A stretch of DNA of 64,000 nucleotides from Marivivens aquimaris (lineage in GTDB: Bacteria > Pseudomonadota > Alphaproteobacteria > Rhodobacterales > Rhodobacteraceae), in contig NZ_JADBGB010000001.1 in the NCBI RefSeq assembly GCF_015220045.1, positions 2,783,001 to 2,847,000 on the forward strand. The letters run 5' to 3'. Of this stretch, positions 27,544-37,243 are shown piece after piece (the stretch's first letter is position 1; each line of letters opens with the position of its first letter). Under the pieces are notes generated by a model. It was not told the DNA's origin, searched no databases, and saw only the letters and a program-made list of their open reading frames with translations. Both the position numbers and the translations under genes were made by a program.

Positions 27544-30074
27544 GCGATAACGACGGTAAAAAACCACTTGGTCTCCGCGGCGGCGCTGGCAATGTGAAGC
27601 AAAGCTTCAGCCACGGACGCACCAAGAACGTCGTGGTAGAAACCAAGCGTAAGCGCGTCGTGGTACCGAAGCCCGGCGCGTCGAAGTCCGGTTCGGCCTC
27701 GCCGAAAGCCGGTGATCCTTCGCGTCGTCCGGCTGGCATTTCGGATGCCGAACTGGAACGCCGTATGAAGGCACTCGCGATGGCGAAAGCCCGCGAAGCA
27801 GATGATCAAGCCAAGCGCGAAGCCGAAGAACGTGCACGCGAAGAAGAGCGTGAGCGCCGTAAGGCCGAAGCCGAAGCCAAGGAGCGCGAAGAGCGCGAAC
27901 GCGAAGAAGCACTTCGCGCCAAGGCCGAGGAAGAAGAGCGCAAGAAGCGTGAAGCCGAAGAGGCCGCCAAGCGCGACGCACAGCAGAAAGCTGCCGCCAA
28001 AGAGAAGCGCCAGCAGCCCGCAGCTGCATCGCAAGCTCCGGCTGACCCGTCGGTTGCACAAGCTGCCGAAGCGCGCGGTGCTGGTCCGACCGGTGCACGC
28101 AAGCCGGATCGCGAACGCGACAACCGTAACAACGACACCAAGCAGAACCGTGGCAAAGGCCGTGGCGACGACAACCGTCGTTCGGGCAAACTGTCGCTGA
28201 ACGACGCACTGTCGGGTCGCGACGGTGGTCGTCAGCGTTCGATCGCAGCAATGCGCCGTAAGCAGGAAAAGGCCCGCCAGAAAGCTATCGGCGGCCAGCA
28301 GCAGCGTGAAAAGGTTGTCCGTGAAGTCCAGCTTCCGGAAATCATCACCGTTGCGGAGCTTGCCAACCGTATGGCCGAACGTGTCGCTGACGTTGTGAAG
28401 TCGCTGATGCAAAACGGTATCATGGCGACCCAGAACCAGTCGATCGACGCGGACACCGCAGAACTGATCATCGAAGAATTCGGCCACCGCGTTCAGCGTG
28501 TGTCGGATGCCGACGTTGAACAGGCGATCGATCAGGTCGAGGACAAGACGGAAGACCTTCAGGCCCGTCCGCCGGTTATCACCATCATGGGTCACGTTGA
28601 CCACGGTAAGACCTCGCTGCTCGACGCAATTCGTAAAGCAAACGTTGTTTCCGGCGAAGCCGGCGGCATCACTCAGCACATCGGTGCTTATCAGGTAACC
28701 ACCGACTCTGGTGCGGTTCTGTCGTTCCTCGACACTCCGGGCCACGCGGCGTTTACTTCGATGCGTGCCCGCGGTGCTCAGGTGACCGACATCGTTGTTC
28801 TCGTAGTTGCTGCTGACGACGCGGTCATGCCGCAGACCATCGAAGCAATCGCTCACGCGAAAGCCGCGAAGGTTCCGATGATCGTTGCCATCAACAAGTG
28901 CGATAAGCCGGAAGCCAACGCTGTGAAGGTTCGTACCGACCTGCTCCAACACGAAGTTCTCGTGGAAGAAATGGGCGGCGACGTTCAGGATGTCGAAGTT
29001 TCGGCGAAGACCGGCAAAGGTCTTCCGGAACTGCTCGAAGCGATCGCGCTTCAGGCTGAAATCCTCGAACTTCAAGCGAACCCAGATCGCGCTGCTGCCG
29101 GTGCTGTCATCGAAGCCCAGCTCGACGTCGGTCGTGGTCCGGTTGCCACCGTTCTGGTTCAGAACGGCACTCTCAAGCGCGGCGATATCTTCGTCGTGGG
29201 CGAGCAGTGGGGTAAGGTCCGCGCGCTGATCAACGACAAGGGAGACCGCGTCGAAGAAGCTGGCCCGTCGGTTCCGGTCGAGGTCCTCGGCCTCAACGGT
29301 ACGCCGGAAGCCGGTGACGTGCTCAACGTTGTCGAGACCGAAGCTCAGGCCCGCGAAATCGCTGACTACCGTGCTCACGCTGCCAAAGAGAAGCGTGCCG
29401 CTGCCGGTGCTGCAACGACCCTTGAACAGCTCATGGCGAAAGCCAAAGAGGACAAGAACGTTGCCGAACTGCCGATCGTGGTTAAAGCCGACGTTCAGGG
29501 TTCTGCCGAAGCTATCGTTCAGGCGATGGAAAAAATCGGCAACGACGAAGTCCGCGTCCGCGTTCTGCACCACGGTGTAGGCGCGATCACCGAAACCGAT
29601 ATCGGCCTCGCCGAAGCATCGGGCGCTCCGGTCATGGGCTTCAACGTTCGTGCAAACGCTCCGGCCCGTAACTCGGCCAACCAGAAGGGCGTCGAGATCC
29701 GCTACTACTCGGTAATCTACGACCTCGTAGACGACGTGAAGAAAGCGGCCTCGGGTCTGCTGTCTGCCGAAGTCCGCGAAAACTTCATCGGCTACGCGTC
29801 GATCCGCGAAGTATTCAAGGTCTCGAACGTTGGTAAGGTTGCTGGCTGTCTCGTCACCGAAGGTGTTGCCCGCCGCTCGGCCGGTGTGCGCCTTCTGCGC
29901 GACGACGTGGTTATCCACGAAGGCACGCTCAAGACGCTCAAGCGCTTCAAGGACGAAGTCAAAGAAGTCATCTCCGGTCAGGAATGCGGTATGGCTTTCG
30001 AGAACTACGACGACATCCGCCCTGGCGATGTCATCGAAATCTTCGAGCGCGAAGAAGTGGAGCGCAGCCTGTAA
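27540..30074 (+). CDS. infB: Translation initiation factor IF-2
   Basis: 844 aa. IF-2 is the GTPase that places initiator tRNA on the 30S subunit. The N-terminal third is a long charged, coiled-coil-like region rich in Ala, Arg, Lys and Glu (about 60-220). The G domain has G1 [14 protein letters not shown] near 350, G3 DTPGH near 397 and G4 NKCD near 451, then the beta-barrel and C-terminal fMet-tRNA-binding domains. The strongly biased codons of a highly expressed gene are visible. It ends the operon at a strong terminator. Confidence 0.97.
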   Translation: MSDNDGKKPLGLRGGAGNVKQSFSHGRTKNVVVETKRKRVVVPKPGASKSGSASPKAGDPSRRPAGISDAELERRMKALAMAKAREADDQAKREAEERAREEERERRKAEAEAKEREEREREEALRAKAEEEERKKREAEEAAKRDAQQKAAAKEKRQQPAAASQAPADPSVAQAAEARGAGPTGARKPDRERDNRNNDTKQNRGKGRGDDNRRSGKLSLNDALSGRDGGRQRSIAAMRRKQEKARQKAIGGQQQREKVVREVQLPEIITVAELANRMAERVADVVKSLMQNGIMATQNQSIDADTAELIIEEFGHRVQRVSDADVEQAIDQVEDKTEDLQARPPVITIMGHVDHGKTSLLDAIRKANVVSGEAGGITQHIGAYQVTTDSGAVLSFLDTPGHAAFTSMRARGAQVTDIVVLVVAADDAVMPQTIEAIAHAKAAKVPMIVAINKCDKPEANAVKVRTDLLQHEVLVEEMGGDVQDVEVSAKTGKGLPELLEAIALQAEILELQANPDRAAAGAVIEAQLDVGRGPVATVLVQNGTLKRGDIFVVGEQWGKVRALINDKGDRVEEAGPSVPVEVLGLNGTPEAGDVLNVVETEAQAREIADYRAHAAKEKRAAAGAATTLEQLMAKAKEDKNVAELPIVVKADVQGSAEAIVQAMEKIGNDEVRVRVLHHGVGAITETDIGLAEASGAPVMGFNVRANAPARNSANQKGVEIRYYSVIYDLVDDVKKAASGLLSAEVRENFIGYASIREVFKVSNVGKVAGCLVTEGVARRSAGVRLLRDDVVIHEGTLKTLKRFKDEVKEVISGQECGMAFENYDDIRPGDVIEIFEREEVERSL

Positions 30075-30098
30075 TCGGGCTGCCCACAAACCAATTAA

Positions 30099-30130
30099 AA
30101 AAAGGGACAGTCGAAAGACTGTCCCTTTTT
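30099..30130 (+). terminator. Intrinsic terminator after infB
   Basis: Perfect 14-bp stem AAAAAGGGACAGTC/GACTGTCCCTTTTT with a stable GAAA tetraloop, 24 bases after the infB stop. It also has a T run on the other strand and lies 24 bases beyond the stop of the tiny minus-strand gene at 30154, so it may end both transcripts. Confidence 0.93.
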
Positions 30131-30153
30131 CGTTTCGGAGTGGCGCTTGGTAT

Positions 30154-30285
30154 TTAGTTACGTGCGATGGGCGTTCCTGCGAACTGGCGACCGTTGACCT
30201 CCACAACGATACGACCGTTTTCGAGAGCCTTAACGAAAAGACCCTGCACAGAAACGCAACTTCCTACCACGATGGTTCTGAGCAT
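30154..30285 (-). CDS. Tiny conserved-looking protein A (43 aa), paralogue of the gene at 30418
   Basis: 43 aa, beginning MLRTIVVGSCVSVQGLFVKA and containing GRIVVEV and RQFAGTP. It aligns without gaps over its whole length with the neighbouring 44-aa product (26 of 43 residues identical by my count), which is strong evidence that both frames are translated and selected. The shared core is R-T-I-x2-G-x-C-V-S-V-Q-G-L-F-V, with one invariant Cys (position 10). Alternating hydrophobic residues suggest a small beta-rich fold. I know no function. AGGTG lies upstream of the ATG. Confidence 0.72.
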   Translation of the reverse strand: MLRTIVVGSCVSVQGLFVKALENGRIVVEVNGRQFAGTPIARN

Positions 30286-30417
30286 TTTGACACCTGTTTG
30301 CATGAGTGATGTCTTGTTCTACCGCAGGGTTATTGGGTGCGCACGAAAATTTCACGCAAATGACACAAATTATTTTTATCTTGCGTGATGATTTCTGCGT
30401 CGCAGCAAAGAATGCTG

Positions 30418-30552
30418 CTATGCAGCTTTGTTGACTGGCTTTCCAACGAACTGACGGTCCTCGACGCGGACAACAACACGTCCGTCTTCGAGTTGGCGGA
30501 CGAACAGTCCTTGGACAGACACACAGGTGCCGATGGTGATGGTGCGGAACAT
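30418..30552 (-). CDS. Tiny conserved-looking protein B (44 aa), paralogue of the gene at 30154
   Basis: 44 aa, beginning MFRTITIGTCVSVQGLFVRQ and containing GRVVVRV and RQFVGKPV. It is the upstream member of a tandem pair separated by 132 bp on the minus strand. GGAG lies nine bases before the ATG. Substitutions between the copies are mostly conservative (V/I, R/K, D/N), as expected for real coding sequence. It lies 85 bp downstream of mutT. I cannot assign a function, and it is too short for default gene calling. Confidence 0.72.
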   Translation of the reverse strand: MFRTITIGTCVSVQGLFVRQLEDGRVVVRVEDRQFVGKPVNKAA

Positions 30553-30637
30553 TGTCCGATTCTCCAAAAAGATACTGGGTACATTACAACTTTAAGGAAA
30601 ATCGGCTCTTCGATTAAGCAAGCAGAGGGATTGTTCC

Positions 30638-31042
30638 CTATAGCCAGTCGCGGAGGATCGGTATCAGAGGGATATCGGCAGGAGGCATTGGGTAATCCCG
30701 AAGCTCGTTTCCACGCACCCACTTCAGCGTCTGGCCTTCCTGTGCCTTCGGCGTACCGTTCCAACGACGGCAGGCAAAGAGGGGCATCAGGAGGTGGAAA
30801 TCATCGTAGCTATGGCTCGCAAAAGTAAGAGGCGCCAGACAGGCGTCCCAGGTTTCGATGCCCAGTTCCTCATGCAGTTCGCGAATCAGGGCTGCTTCAG
30901 GTGTCTCGCCAGGCTCGACTTTGCCGCCAGGAAATTCCCACAGACCAGCGAGGGATTTGCCTTCGGGACGTTGTGCGAGCAGAACGCGCCCATCGACATC
31001 GATGAGCGCAACTGCGGAAACGAGGATGATCTTCTTGCTCAC
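30638..31042 (-). CDS. mutT: 8-oxo-dGTP diphosphatase (MutT-like Nudix hydrolase)
   Basis: 134 aa. MutT removes 8-oxo-dGTP from the nucleotide pool and prevents A-to-C transversions. The Nudix box GGKVEPGETPEAALIRELHE followed by ELGI is complete, and the N-terminus SAVALIDVDGRVLLAQRPEG with GLWEFPGG is the MutT pattern. The GTG at 31042 overlaps the argJ stop as GTGA, which sets the start; a longer frame would run into argJ. It is probably the last gene of the ppiC-argJ-mutT unit. Confidence 0.88.
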   Translation of the reverse strand: MSKKIILVSAVALIDVDGRVLLAQRPEGKSLAGLWEFPGGKVEPGETPEAALIRELHEELGIETWDACLAPLTFASHSYDDFHLLMPLFACRRWNGTPKAQEGQTLKWVRGNELRDYPMPPADIPLIPILRDWL

Positions 31043-32253
31043 GAGCGATAGTCCGCGTTGATCCGGATGTATTCGTAGGTCAGGTCGCAGGTCCACACGG
31101 TCGAAGCGCCAGAACCAATGCCGAGGTCGACACCGATCACCAGCTCTTCGTTCTTCATGTAGGCCGCGGCTTCGTCTTCCGAATAATTCGGCGCGCGCCA
31201 GCCGTTCTCAGCCACGGTGATATCACCGAAACGGATCGACAGGCGGTCGCGGTCGGCTTCAGCGCCCGACTTGCCCACGGCAGCCACGATGCGGCCCCAG
31301 TTAGCGTCCTGACCGGCGATAGCGGTCTTCACGAGCGGAGAGTTGGCGACCGAAAGACCAACGCGCTTGGCATCGGCGTCATTGGCGGCGCCAGTAACTT
31401 GGATTTCGACAAACTTGGTCGCACCTTCGCCGTCGCGGATCACCTGATGCGACAGGTCGAGCATGACCTTGTGGAGCGCGTCCTCGAAGTCCGCATTTCC
31501 GGTGACGTCGACGCCCGAAGCGCCGGTTGCACCGATCAGCAGCGTGTCGGAGGTGGAGGTGTCGCTGTCGACGGTGATGCAGTTGAAGGTCTTGTCGGTC
31601 AGCTTCGAGAGGATGCCCTGAAGCGCCTCGTGGCCGATCTGGGCGTCCGTAAAGATGTATACAAGCATCGTCGCCATGTCGGGCGCGATCATGCCCGACC
31701 CCTTGGCGATGCCCGAGATCTTCACCTGCTTCCCGTCCACATCGATCGTCGCAGCCGAGCCCTTGGGGAAGGTGTCGGTGGTCATGATCGCCTTCGCGGC
31801 TTCAGGCAGCGTTTCGGCGGACAGGTTGCTCTGCAGTTCGCTGATCTTGGCTGTGATGCGGTCGTAGGGCAGGGGCTCGCCGATCACGCCCGTGGAGGAC
31901 GTAAAGATGCGGTCTGTCGCGATGCCAGTTTGCTCGGCCACCGACGCGCAGAGGCTATTCACAGCTTCCACACCGTTGCGACCGGTGAAGGCATTGGAAT
32001 TGCCCGAGTTTACAATGATGGCGGCCCGTCCCGCCTGCGATTTGCCGTTTTTGGCCTGACAGTCCAGCACGTTGGCCGACCGCGTGGCAGAGCGTGTGAA
32101 AACGCCCGCAACGGTGCTGCCTTCCGCCAGTTCGGCGAGCATCACATCGGTGCGGTTCTTGTACTTCACGCCAGCCATTGCGGTAGCAAAGCGGACGCCC
32201 TCGATAACTGGAAGTTCAGGGAAAGAGGCAGGAGCAAGTGGCGAGACGGGCAT
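31039..32253 (-). CDS. argJ: Bifunctional glutamate N-acetyltransferase / N-acetylglutamate synthase
   Basis: 404 aa. ArgJ transfers acetyl from N-acetylornithine to glutamate, and in the bifunctional form also uses acetyl-CoA, in the cyclic arginine pathway. The precursor cleaves itself before the catalytic Thr; here KGSGMIAPDMATML places it at Thr195. NSGNSNAFTG and VDSDTSTSDT are further signatures. Whether it is mono- or bifunctional cannot be told from sequence. It starts 4 bp after the isomerase gene and overlaps mutT. Confidence 0.95.
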   Translation of the reverse strand: MPVSPLAPASFPELPVIEGVRFATAMAGVKYKNRTDVMLAELAEGSTVAGVFTRSATRSANVLDCQAKNGKSQAGRAAIIVNSGNSNAFTGRNGVEAVNSLCASVAEQTGIATDRIFTSSTGVIGEPLPYDRITAKISELQSNLSAETLPEAAKAIMTTDTFPKGSAATIDVDGKQVKISGIAKGSGMIAPDMATMLVYIFTDAQIGHEALQGILSKLTDKTFNCITVDSDTSTSDTLLIGATGASGVDVTGNADFEDALHKVMLDLSHQVIRDGEGATKFVEIQVTGAANDADAKRVGLSVANSPLVKTAIAGQDANWGRIVAAVGKSGAEADRDRLSIRFGDITVAENGWRAPNYSEDEAAAYMKNEELVIGVDLGIGSGASTVWTCDLTYEYIRINADYRS

Positions 32254-32257
32254 GTTT

Positions 32258-33121
32258 TTACTGGTCCAGAAGCTGGATGTTGGAGATCAGAGCGGGATCG
32301 AACTCGACCTCGCTGCGGGTAACGTCAGCACCTTCTTCGAGCCCGGCGACGTATTCGTCAATCGCAGCGGTCTGGATTTCGTTCGCAAGCTGGCCAGCGG
32401 TCTGCTGAAGCGTCGGTGCTTCGGTGTCACGGGTGTCTTCCAGCTTTACGATGTGCCAGCCGAACTGGGTCTGGACCGGATCGGAGACTTCGCCTTTTTC
32501 AAGCGAGGTGACGGTGTTTTCAAACTCGGGGACCATGACGCCAGTGCCGAACCAACCGAGGTTGCCGCCGTTGGCCGAGGTGGTGTCGAGCGAAACGTCT
32601 GCCGCAACGTCAGCGAATTCCTCGCCAGCGCCGAGGCGTTCGACGACAGCCTGCGCTTCTTCTTCGGTTTGCACGAGAATGTGAGAAGCGTTGTATTCGG
32701 TGGCCGGTACGAAGTCGGCGACCATCTTTTCGTAGGCGGCGTTCACGGCCTCTTCCGAAACGGCTTCTTCGCTCACACGGGCGAGCACTTCACCGGCGAG
32801 AATGGTGCGTTCTTCGTTTTCAATCGCGTACTTCGCGCGGGCCGGTACGTTCTCAAGGTCGTCAGCCAGAAGTTGCTGTTGAATCAGTTGGTTAAGAACA
32901 CCTTCCCACAGCACGTCAGACGGAAGCTGCTGGTACTGCTGGGGCAGGGCGGAGGCTGCAATGATGATGTTGGCAACGGTGATGTCGGTACCGTCAACAG
33001 TCGCAACGACCGTGTCGGCGTTCACGTCCGCCGTTGCGGCTTCGGCAGTGTCCTGCGCTTGTGCTGCGGCTGCAATCAGAGCGACAGCGCTTGCCGTGGC
33101 GAATGTGGCAAATTTCTTCAT
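32258..33121 (-). CDS. Periplasmic parvulin-type peptidyl-prolyl cis-trans isomerase
   Basis: 287 aa. A Sec signal peptide (MKKFATFATASAVALIAAAA, cleavage expected after AQA at 22) is followed by an N-terminal helical chaperone-like region and a PpiC/rotamase domain (about 140-240: SHILVQTEEEAQAV, LGWFGTGVMVPEFE and VQTQFGWHIVKLED). It is like SurA/PrsA proteins that help fold secreted or outer-membrane proteins. It is first in the isomerase-argJ-mutT unit and divergent from secA, a fitting neighbour for export. Confidence 0.9.
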   Translation of the reverse strand: MKKFATFATASAVALIAAAAQAQDTAEAATADVNADTVVATVDGTDITVANIIIAASALPQQYQQLPSDVLWEGVLNQLIQQQLLADDLENVPARAKYAIENEERTILAGEVLARVSEEAVSEEAVNAAYEKMVADFVPATEYNASHILVQTEEEAQAVVERLGAGEEFADVAADVSLDTTSANGGNLGWFGTGVMVPEFENTVTSLEKGEVSDPVQTQFGWHIVKLEDTRDTEAPTLQQTAGQLANEIQTAAIDEYVAGLEEGADVTRSEVEFDPALISNIQLLDQ

Positions 33122-33140
33122 TAATCCGTTCCTATTAAGG

Positions 33141-33156
33141 CCACGGAAGCCCGTGG
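33141..33156 (-). promoter_or_regulatory. Small hairpin in the leader of the isomerase gene
   Basis: CCACGG-AAGC-CCGTGG, a perfect 6-bp inverted repeat about 20 bases upstream of the isomerase start. It may be a 5' mRNA stem or an operator half between the divergent isomerase and secA genes; no T run, so not a terminator. Confidence 0.35.
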
Positions 33157-33158
33157 CG

Positions 33159-33187
33159 TTGACAGTTTATGGCCCTCCCCCTATTTC
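33159..33187 (+). promoter_or_regulatory. Candidate promoter of secA
   Basis: Consensus -35 TTGACA (33159-33164), 17 bases, TATTTC (33182-33187). It would give a leader of roughly 115 bases before the secA ATG. Confidence 0.5.
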
Positions 33188-33307
33188 CCTTCAAGGCTCC
33201 TGAGGGAGGACAGCTTGCCAATGTGTAGGCTTTGAGGACTGGGCCGACAAGGAACGTCCTCATCATAACGACGTCAACAAGCCCCGATACGAGGGCGCGG
33301 AGAAAAC

Positions 33308-36019
33308 ATGCTGGGATTCGGAACGCTTGCCAAAAAGGTGTTTGGCACCGCGAACGACCGCCAAGTTAAGGCAACACGGCCGATTATCGCAAAAATCAAC
33401 GCGCTGGAGCCGGAGTTCGAAAAGCTTTCCGACGAAGGACTGAAAGAGAAGACCGCGGAATTCAAGGAGCGTATCGCCAAGGGCGAGAGCCTTGACGACC
33501 TGCTTCCCGAAGCGTTCGCAAACTGTCGTGAGGCCGCCAAGCGCGCCCTCGGCCTGCGTGCCTTCGATGTGCAGATGACCGGCGGCATCTTCATGCATCG
33601 CGGCAACATCGCCGAAATGCGCACCGGTGAAGGTAAGACGCTCGTCGCGACCTTCCCCGCTTATCTCAACGGCCTCACCGGTCGCGGCGTCCACGTCGTC
33701 ACCGTGAACGACTACCTCGCCAAGCGCGACGCCGAATGGATGAGCAAGGTCTACTCGGCGCTCGGTCTGACGACCGGCATCGTGGTGCCGAACCAGCCCG
33801 AAGCGGACAAGAAGAAAGCCTACGCCTGCGATATCGTCTACTCGACGAATAACGAGCTGGGCTTCGACTATCTGCGCGACAACATGAAGTCCGAGCTGAA
33901 CCAGATGATGCAGCGCGACCATTACTTCGCGATTGTGGACGAGGTCGACTCGATCCTGATCGACGAAGCGCGTACGCCGCTTATCATTTCGGGCCCTGCG
34001 CAGGACCGCTCTGACCTTTACATGGCGATCGACCGTGTGATCCCGACCCTGTCGGACGACCACTACACGATGGATGAAAAGTCCCGTCAGGTGACCTTCA
34101 CCGACGACGGTAATGACTTCCTCGAACAGCGCCTCCGCGCCGAAGCGATACTGCCCGAAGGCCAGTCGCTCTACGATCCGGAGAGCAGCACTATCGTTCA
34201 CCACGTGAATCAGGCGCTGCGTGCCCACAAGCTGTTCCAGCGCGACAAGGACTACATCGTTCGCGACGGCAAAGAGATTGTCCTCATCGACGAATTCACC
34301 GGCCGCATGATGTCCGGCCGCCGTCTGTCGGACGGTCTGCACCAAGCGATCGAAGCCAAGGAAAACGTGGCGATCCAGCCGGAAAACGTGACCCTCGCCT
34401 CGGTGACCTTCCAGAACTACTTCCGCCTTTACGACAAGCTCGCCGGCATGACCGGTACTGCAATGACCGAGGCTGACGAATTCGCCGAAATTTACGGCCT
34501 CGGCGTGGTCGACATTCCGACCAACCGTCCGGTCCAGCGCCTCGACGAGCACGACCAGGTGTATCGTACGGCGCAGGAAAAGTTCGGCGCGATCGTCAAA
34601 GAGATCGAGAAAGCCCACGAGACCGGTCAACCGGTGCTGGTCGGTACGACCTCGATCGACAAGTCCGAATACCTGTCGACCCTGTTGAAAAATGCAGGCG
34701 TGCCGCACAACGTTCTGAACGCGCGCCAGCACGAGCAGGAAGCGCAGATCGTGGCTGACGCTGGTAAGATGGGCGCCGTCACTATCGCGACCAACATGGC
34801 TGGCCGTGGTACCGACATCAAACTCGGCGGCAACGTCGAGATGAAGGTGATGGACGCAATTGCAGCCAGCCCCGAAGCCGACCCCGATGAAGTCCGCCGC
34901 CAGATCGAAGCAGAACACGCCTCGGCCGAGCAGGAAGTCAAAGACGCGGGCGGTCTGTTCGTTCTCGCGACCGAGCGTCACGAATCCCGCCGTATCGACA
35001 ACCAGCTGCGCGGTCGTTCGGGCCGTCAGGGTGACCCCGGCCGTTCGGTGTTCTTCCTGTCGCTCGAAGACGACCTGATGCGCATTTTCGGCTCCGACCG
35101 TCTGGACAAGGTCCTGTCGGGTCTAGGCATGAAAGAGGGCGAAGCGATCATCCACCCGTGGGTGAACAAGACGCTCGAACGCGCACAGGCGAAGGTCGAA
35201 GGCCGCAACTTCGACATTCGTAAGCAGCTTCTGAAGTTCGACGACGTGATGAACGATCAGCGTAAGGTGATCTTCCGCCAGCGTCGTGAAATCATGGAAA
35301 ACCATAACCTCTCCGAGACCGTCAAAGACATGCGTCACGACGTGATCGAGGATCTGGTCGACCAGTACGTCCCCGAGCGTTCCTACGCTGATCAGTGGGA
35401 TATGCAGGGGCTCTATGCTGCTGTGATCGAAAAGCTGGGCATCGACATGCCGGTCATCCAGTGGGCCGAAGAAGACGGCGTTGACGATGAAGTCGTCCGT
35501 GATCGCCTCGTCGAAGCCGCTGACAAGATGATGGCCGAGAAGGAAGAAGCCTTTGGCTTCGACACCATGCGCAACATCGAGAAGCAGATCCTTCTGCAGA
35601 CCATTGATGGCAAATGGCGTGAACACCTTCTGCGTCTCGAACACCTGCGTTCGGTCGTTGGTTTCCGTGGCTACGCGCAACGCGATCCGCTGAATGAATA
35701 CAAGACCGAAGCCTTCCAGCTGTTCGAAAGCCTGCTCGAGTCGCTCCGTGAGGAAGTGACCCAGAAGCTGTCGCGCGTTCAGCCGATGACCAAGGAACAG
35801 CAGGAAGAACTGCTCAAGCGCTACATTCAGCAGCAGCGTGAGGCGCAAGCGGGTGCGGCTGCTCCGGCACCGACACCTGCCGCTGAGGCTCCGGCAGCCG
35901 AGGCACGTCCGGGTTTTGATGAAAACGACGAGTCGACTTGGGGCAACCCGAGCCGCAATGACCCGTGCCCCTGTGGTTCGGGCGAGAAGTTCAAGCACTG
36001 CCATGGCCGCATTGCCTGA
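33308..36019 (+). CDS. secA: Preprotein translocase ATPase SecA
   Basis: 903 aa, normal length. SecA drives preproteins through SecYEG at the inner membrane using ATP. The first Walker A is [11 protein letters not shown] near 102-112; [19 protein letters not shown] (Walker B region), [14 protein letters not shown] and RQGDPGRS are all present. The C-terminal zinc-binding tail is C887-P-C889...C898-H899, which binds SecB and phospholipid. A Pro/Ala-rich linker (about 845-870) precedes it. A terminator follows at 36042. Confidence 0.98.
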   Translation: MLGFGTLAKKVFGTANDRQVKATRPIIAKINALEPEFEKLSDEGLKEKTAEFKERIAKGESLDDLLPEAFANCREAAKRALGLRAFDVQMTGGIFMHRGNIAEMRTGEGKTLVATFPAYLNGLTGRGVHVVTVNDYLAKRDAEWMSKVYSALGLTTGIVVPNQPEADKKKAYACDIVYSTNNELGFDYLRDNMKSELNQMMQRDHYFAIVDEVDSILIDEARTPLIISGPAQDRSDLYMAIDRVIPTLSDDHYTMDEKSRQVTFTDDGNDFLEQRLRAEAILPEGQSLYDPESSTIVHHVNQALRAHKLFQRDKDYIVRDGKEIVLIDEFTGRMMSGRRLSDGLHQAIEAKENVAIQPENVTLASVTFQNYFRLYDKLAGMTGTAMTEADEFAEIYGLGVVDIPTNRPVQRLDEHDQVYRTAQEKFGAIVKEIEKAHETGQPVLVGTTSIDKSEYLSTLLKNAGVPHNVLNARQHEQEAQIVADAGKMGAVTIATNMAGRGTDIKLGGNVEMKVMDAIAASPEADPDEVRRQIEAEHASAEQEVKDAGGLFVLATERHESRRIDNQLRGRSGRQGDPGRSVFFLSLEDDLMRIFGSDRLDKVLSGLGMKEGEAIIHPWVNKTLERAQAKVEGRNFDIRKQLLKFDDVMNDQRKVIFRQRREIMENHNLSETVKDMRHDVIEDLVDQYVPERSYADQWDMQGLYAAVIEKLGIDMPVIQWAEEDGVDDEVVRDRLVEAADKMMAEKEEAFGFDTMRNIEKQILLQTIDGKWREHLLRLEHLRSVVGFRGYAQRDPLNEYKTEAFQLFESLLESLREEVTQKLSRVQPMTKEQQEELLKRYIQQQREAQAGAAAPAPTPAAEAPAAEARPGFDENDESTWGNPSRNDPCPCGSGEKFKHCHGRIA

Positions 36020-36041
36020 TCCTTTCGGTCTTTTGTGATTA

Positions 36042-36068
36042 GCGGGCGCCCCAGTGGCGCCCGTTTTC
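36042..36068 (+). terminator. Intrinsic terminator after secA
   Basis: 8-bp GC stem CGGGCGCC/GGCGCCCG (36043-36050, 36056-36063) with a CCAGT loop, followed by TTTTC. Confidence 0.85.
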
Positions 36069-36120
36069 ATTTGTGGGAACCGATTCCAATCGGATAGGTG
36101 ACTTCAGCGCGATGGCATAG

Positions 36121-36215
36121 TTTTGCCCTGTTTCGCGCGACACGAGAGGCCGGAACGGTCCAATTCAGGGCAAATGCCTCATTTCGGCCCATATGTTTCC
36201 CACTCGCGGGCCTCT
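36121..36215 (+). repeat. Two interleaved inverted repeats upstream of the secA-distal gene
   Basis: TTTGCCCTG (36122-36130) matches CAGGGCAAA (36166-36174), and AGAGGCC (36145-36151) matches GGCCTCT (36209-36215). They overlap so that both stems cannot form together, in the 200 bases before the gene at 36275. A regulatory role is only a possibility. Confidence 0.3.
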
Positions 36216-36274
36216 GGATACCACTTTTACGAGCGATCTTTGTCTGGAACGAAACGGCATTGATTGGGGGCGTT

Positions 36275-37243
36275 ATGTCCTTCCTCCGCAAGACACTCAC
36301 CATCGGATCGACCTTCACGGTCGCGCTGTGCATCGGCTTCGTGATGCAGAACGAAAACGCGATGGCGGCGAGGTTCGGTGAGGACACGCCGGAGGACTAC
36401 ACAGTCTCCATCCAGACGCCGACGCTCTGGGCGCCCGAGGTTGCGACCGCATCGTTCGAGCTGCCCGCGTTCGAGACCCCCGAAGTGCCGATGATGGTTC
36501 CGCAGTTGGCCGCCGCTGTCATGCCCGACGCTGCCGTCGGAGCGGCCCCTCAGGTCGAGATCAGCTGCACACCGTCGCTGAGTGCACAAACCGGTGACTT
36601 CGCGCTTGTGCGGCTGTCCCTGAATGCCTCGTGCTATCCGTCGACCGCGCTGACCATCCACCATCAGGGGATGATCTTCACCGCGACGACCGATGCTGCT
36701 GGGCAATTGCTTGTCGATGTTCCCGCACTGACTGAGCACGCGATTTTCATTGCGGAATTTGCGAATGGCTATGGTGCTGTCGCCATCTCGGAAGTGCCTG
36801 AGCTGGCCCAATACGACCGCGCGGTGCTGCAATGGAAGGGCGAGGCCGCTGTGTCGATGCATGCCTTCGAATTCGGCGCAGGATTTGGCGATACTGGCCA
36901 TGTCTGGTCTAACTCGCCACGATCGGCTTTCGCAGCTGACGAAGGGCAGGGCTTCCTGATGAAGCTGGGCGATAACAGCGCCGAGAACGCGCACTTGGCA
37001 GAGGTCTATACATTCCCCGCTAGCGAACCTGGTCAGGAAGGCACTGTCGAGCTGAGTACCGAGGCTGTCATCACCGCCAACAACTGCGGTCAGGACGTCG
37101 CCGCACAGAGCATTCAGGTCAACGGCGCCGCGCTTCCCGATGCGGTCGATCTGACGCTACGGATGCCCGATTGCAGCGCGATTGGTGACATCATCGTCCT
37201 GAAGAACATGTTCCAAGACCTCCAGTTTCCGATCCGCTCATAA
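36275..37243 (+). CDS. Exported or membrane-anchored protein of unknown function downstream of secA
   Basis: 322 aa. A hydrophobic stretch (about residues 9-24, LTIGSTFTVALCIGF) gives a signal peptide or N-terminal anchor. The remainder looks beta-rich, with an acidic Pro/Glu/Thr linker (about 35-80) and several Cys (VEISCTPS, LNASCYP, ANNCGQD, MPDCSA) that could form disulfides in the periplasm. I recognise no domain. The ATG at 36275 follows GGGGG. It is separated from secA by a terminator, so position alone does not link it to secretion. It overlaps radC by 6 bp at the 3' end. Confidence 0.72.
   Translation: MSFLRKTLTIGSTFTVALCIGFVMQNENAMAARFGEDTPEDYTVSIQTPTLWAPEVATASFELPAFETPEVPMMVPQLAAAVMPDAAVGAAPQVEISCTPSLSAQTGDFALVRLSLNASCYPSTALTIHHQGMIFTATTDAAGQLLVDVPALTEHAIFIAEFANGYGAVAISEVPELAQYDRAVLQWKGEAAVSMHAFEFGAGFGDTGHVWSNSPRSAFAADEGQGFLMKLGDNSAENAHLAEVYTFPASEPGQEGTVELSTEAVITANNCGQDVAAQSIQVNGAALPDAVDLTLRMPDCSAIGDIIVLKNMFQDLQFPIRS

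Noticed and set aside
27360..30206. A very long open frame antisense to infB (948 codons)
   Set aside because: It has no ribosome-binding site and a low-complexity hydrophobic product; it mirrors the biased codons of infB, whose G motifs are perfect. Not a gene.
33263..34981. Long frame antisense to secA
   Set aside because: Shadow of SecA, composition typical of reversed coding strand, no start signal.
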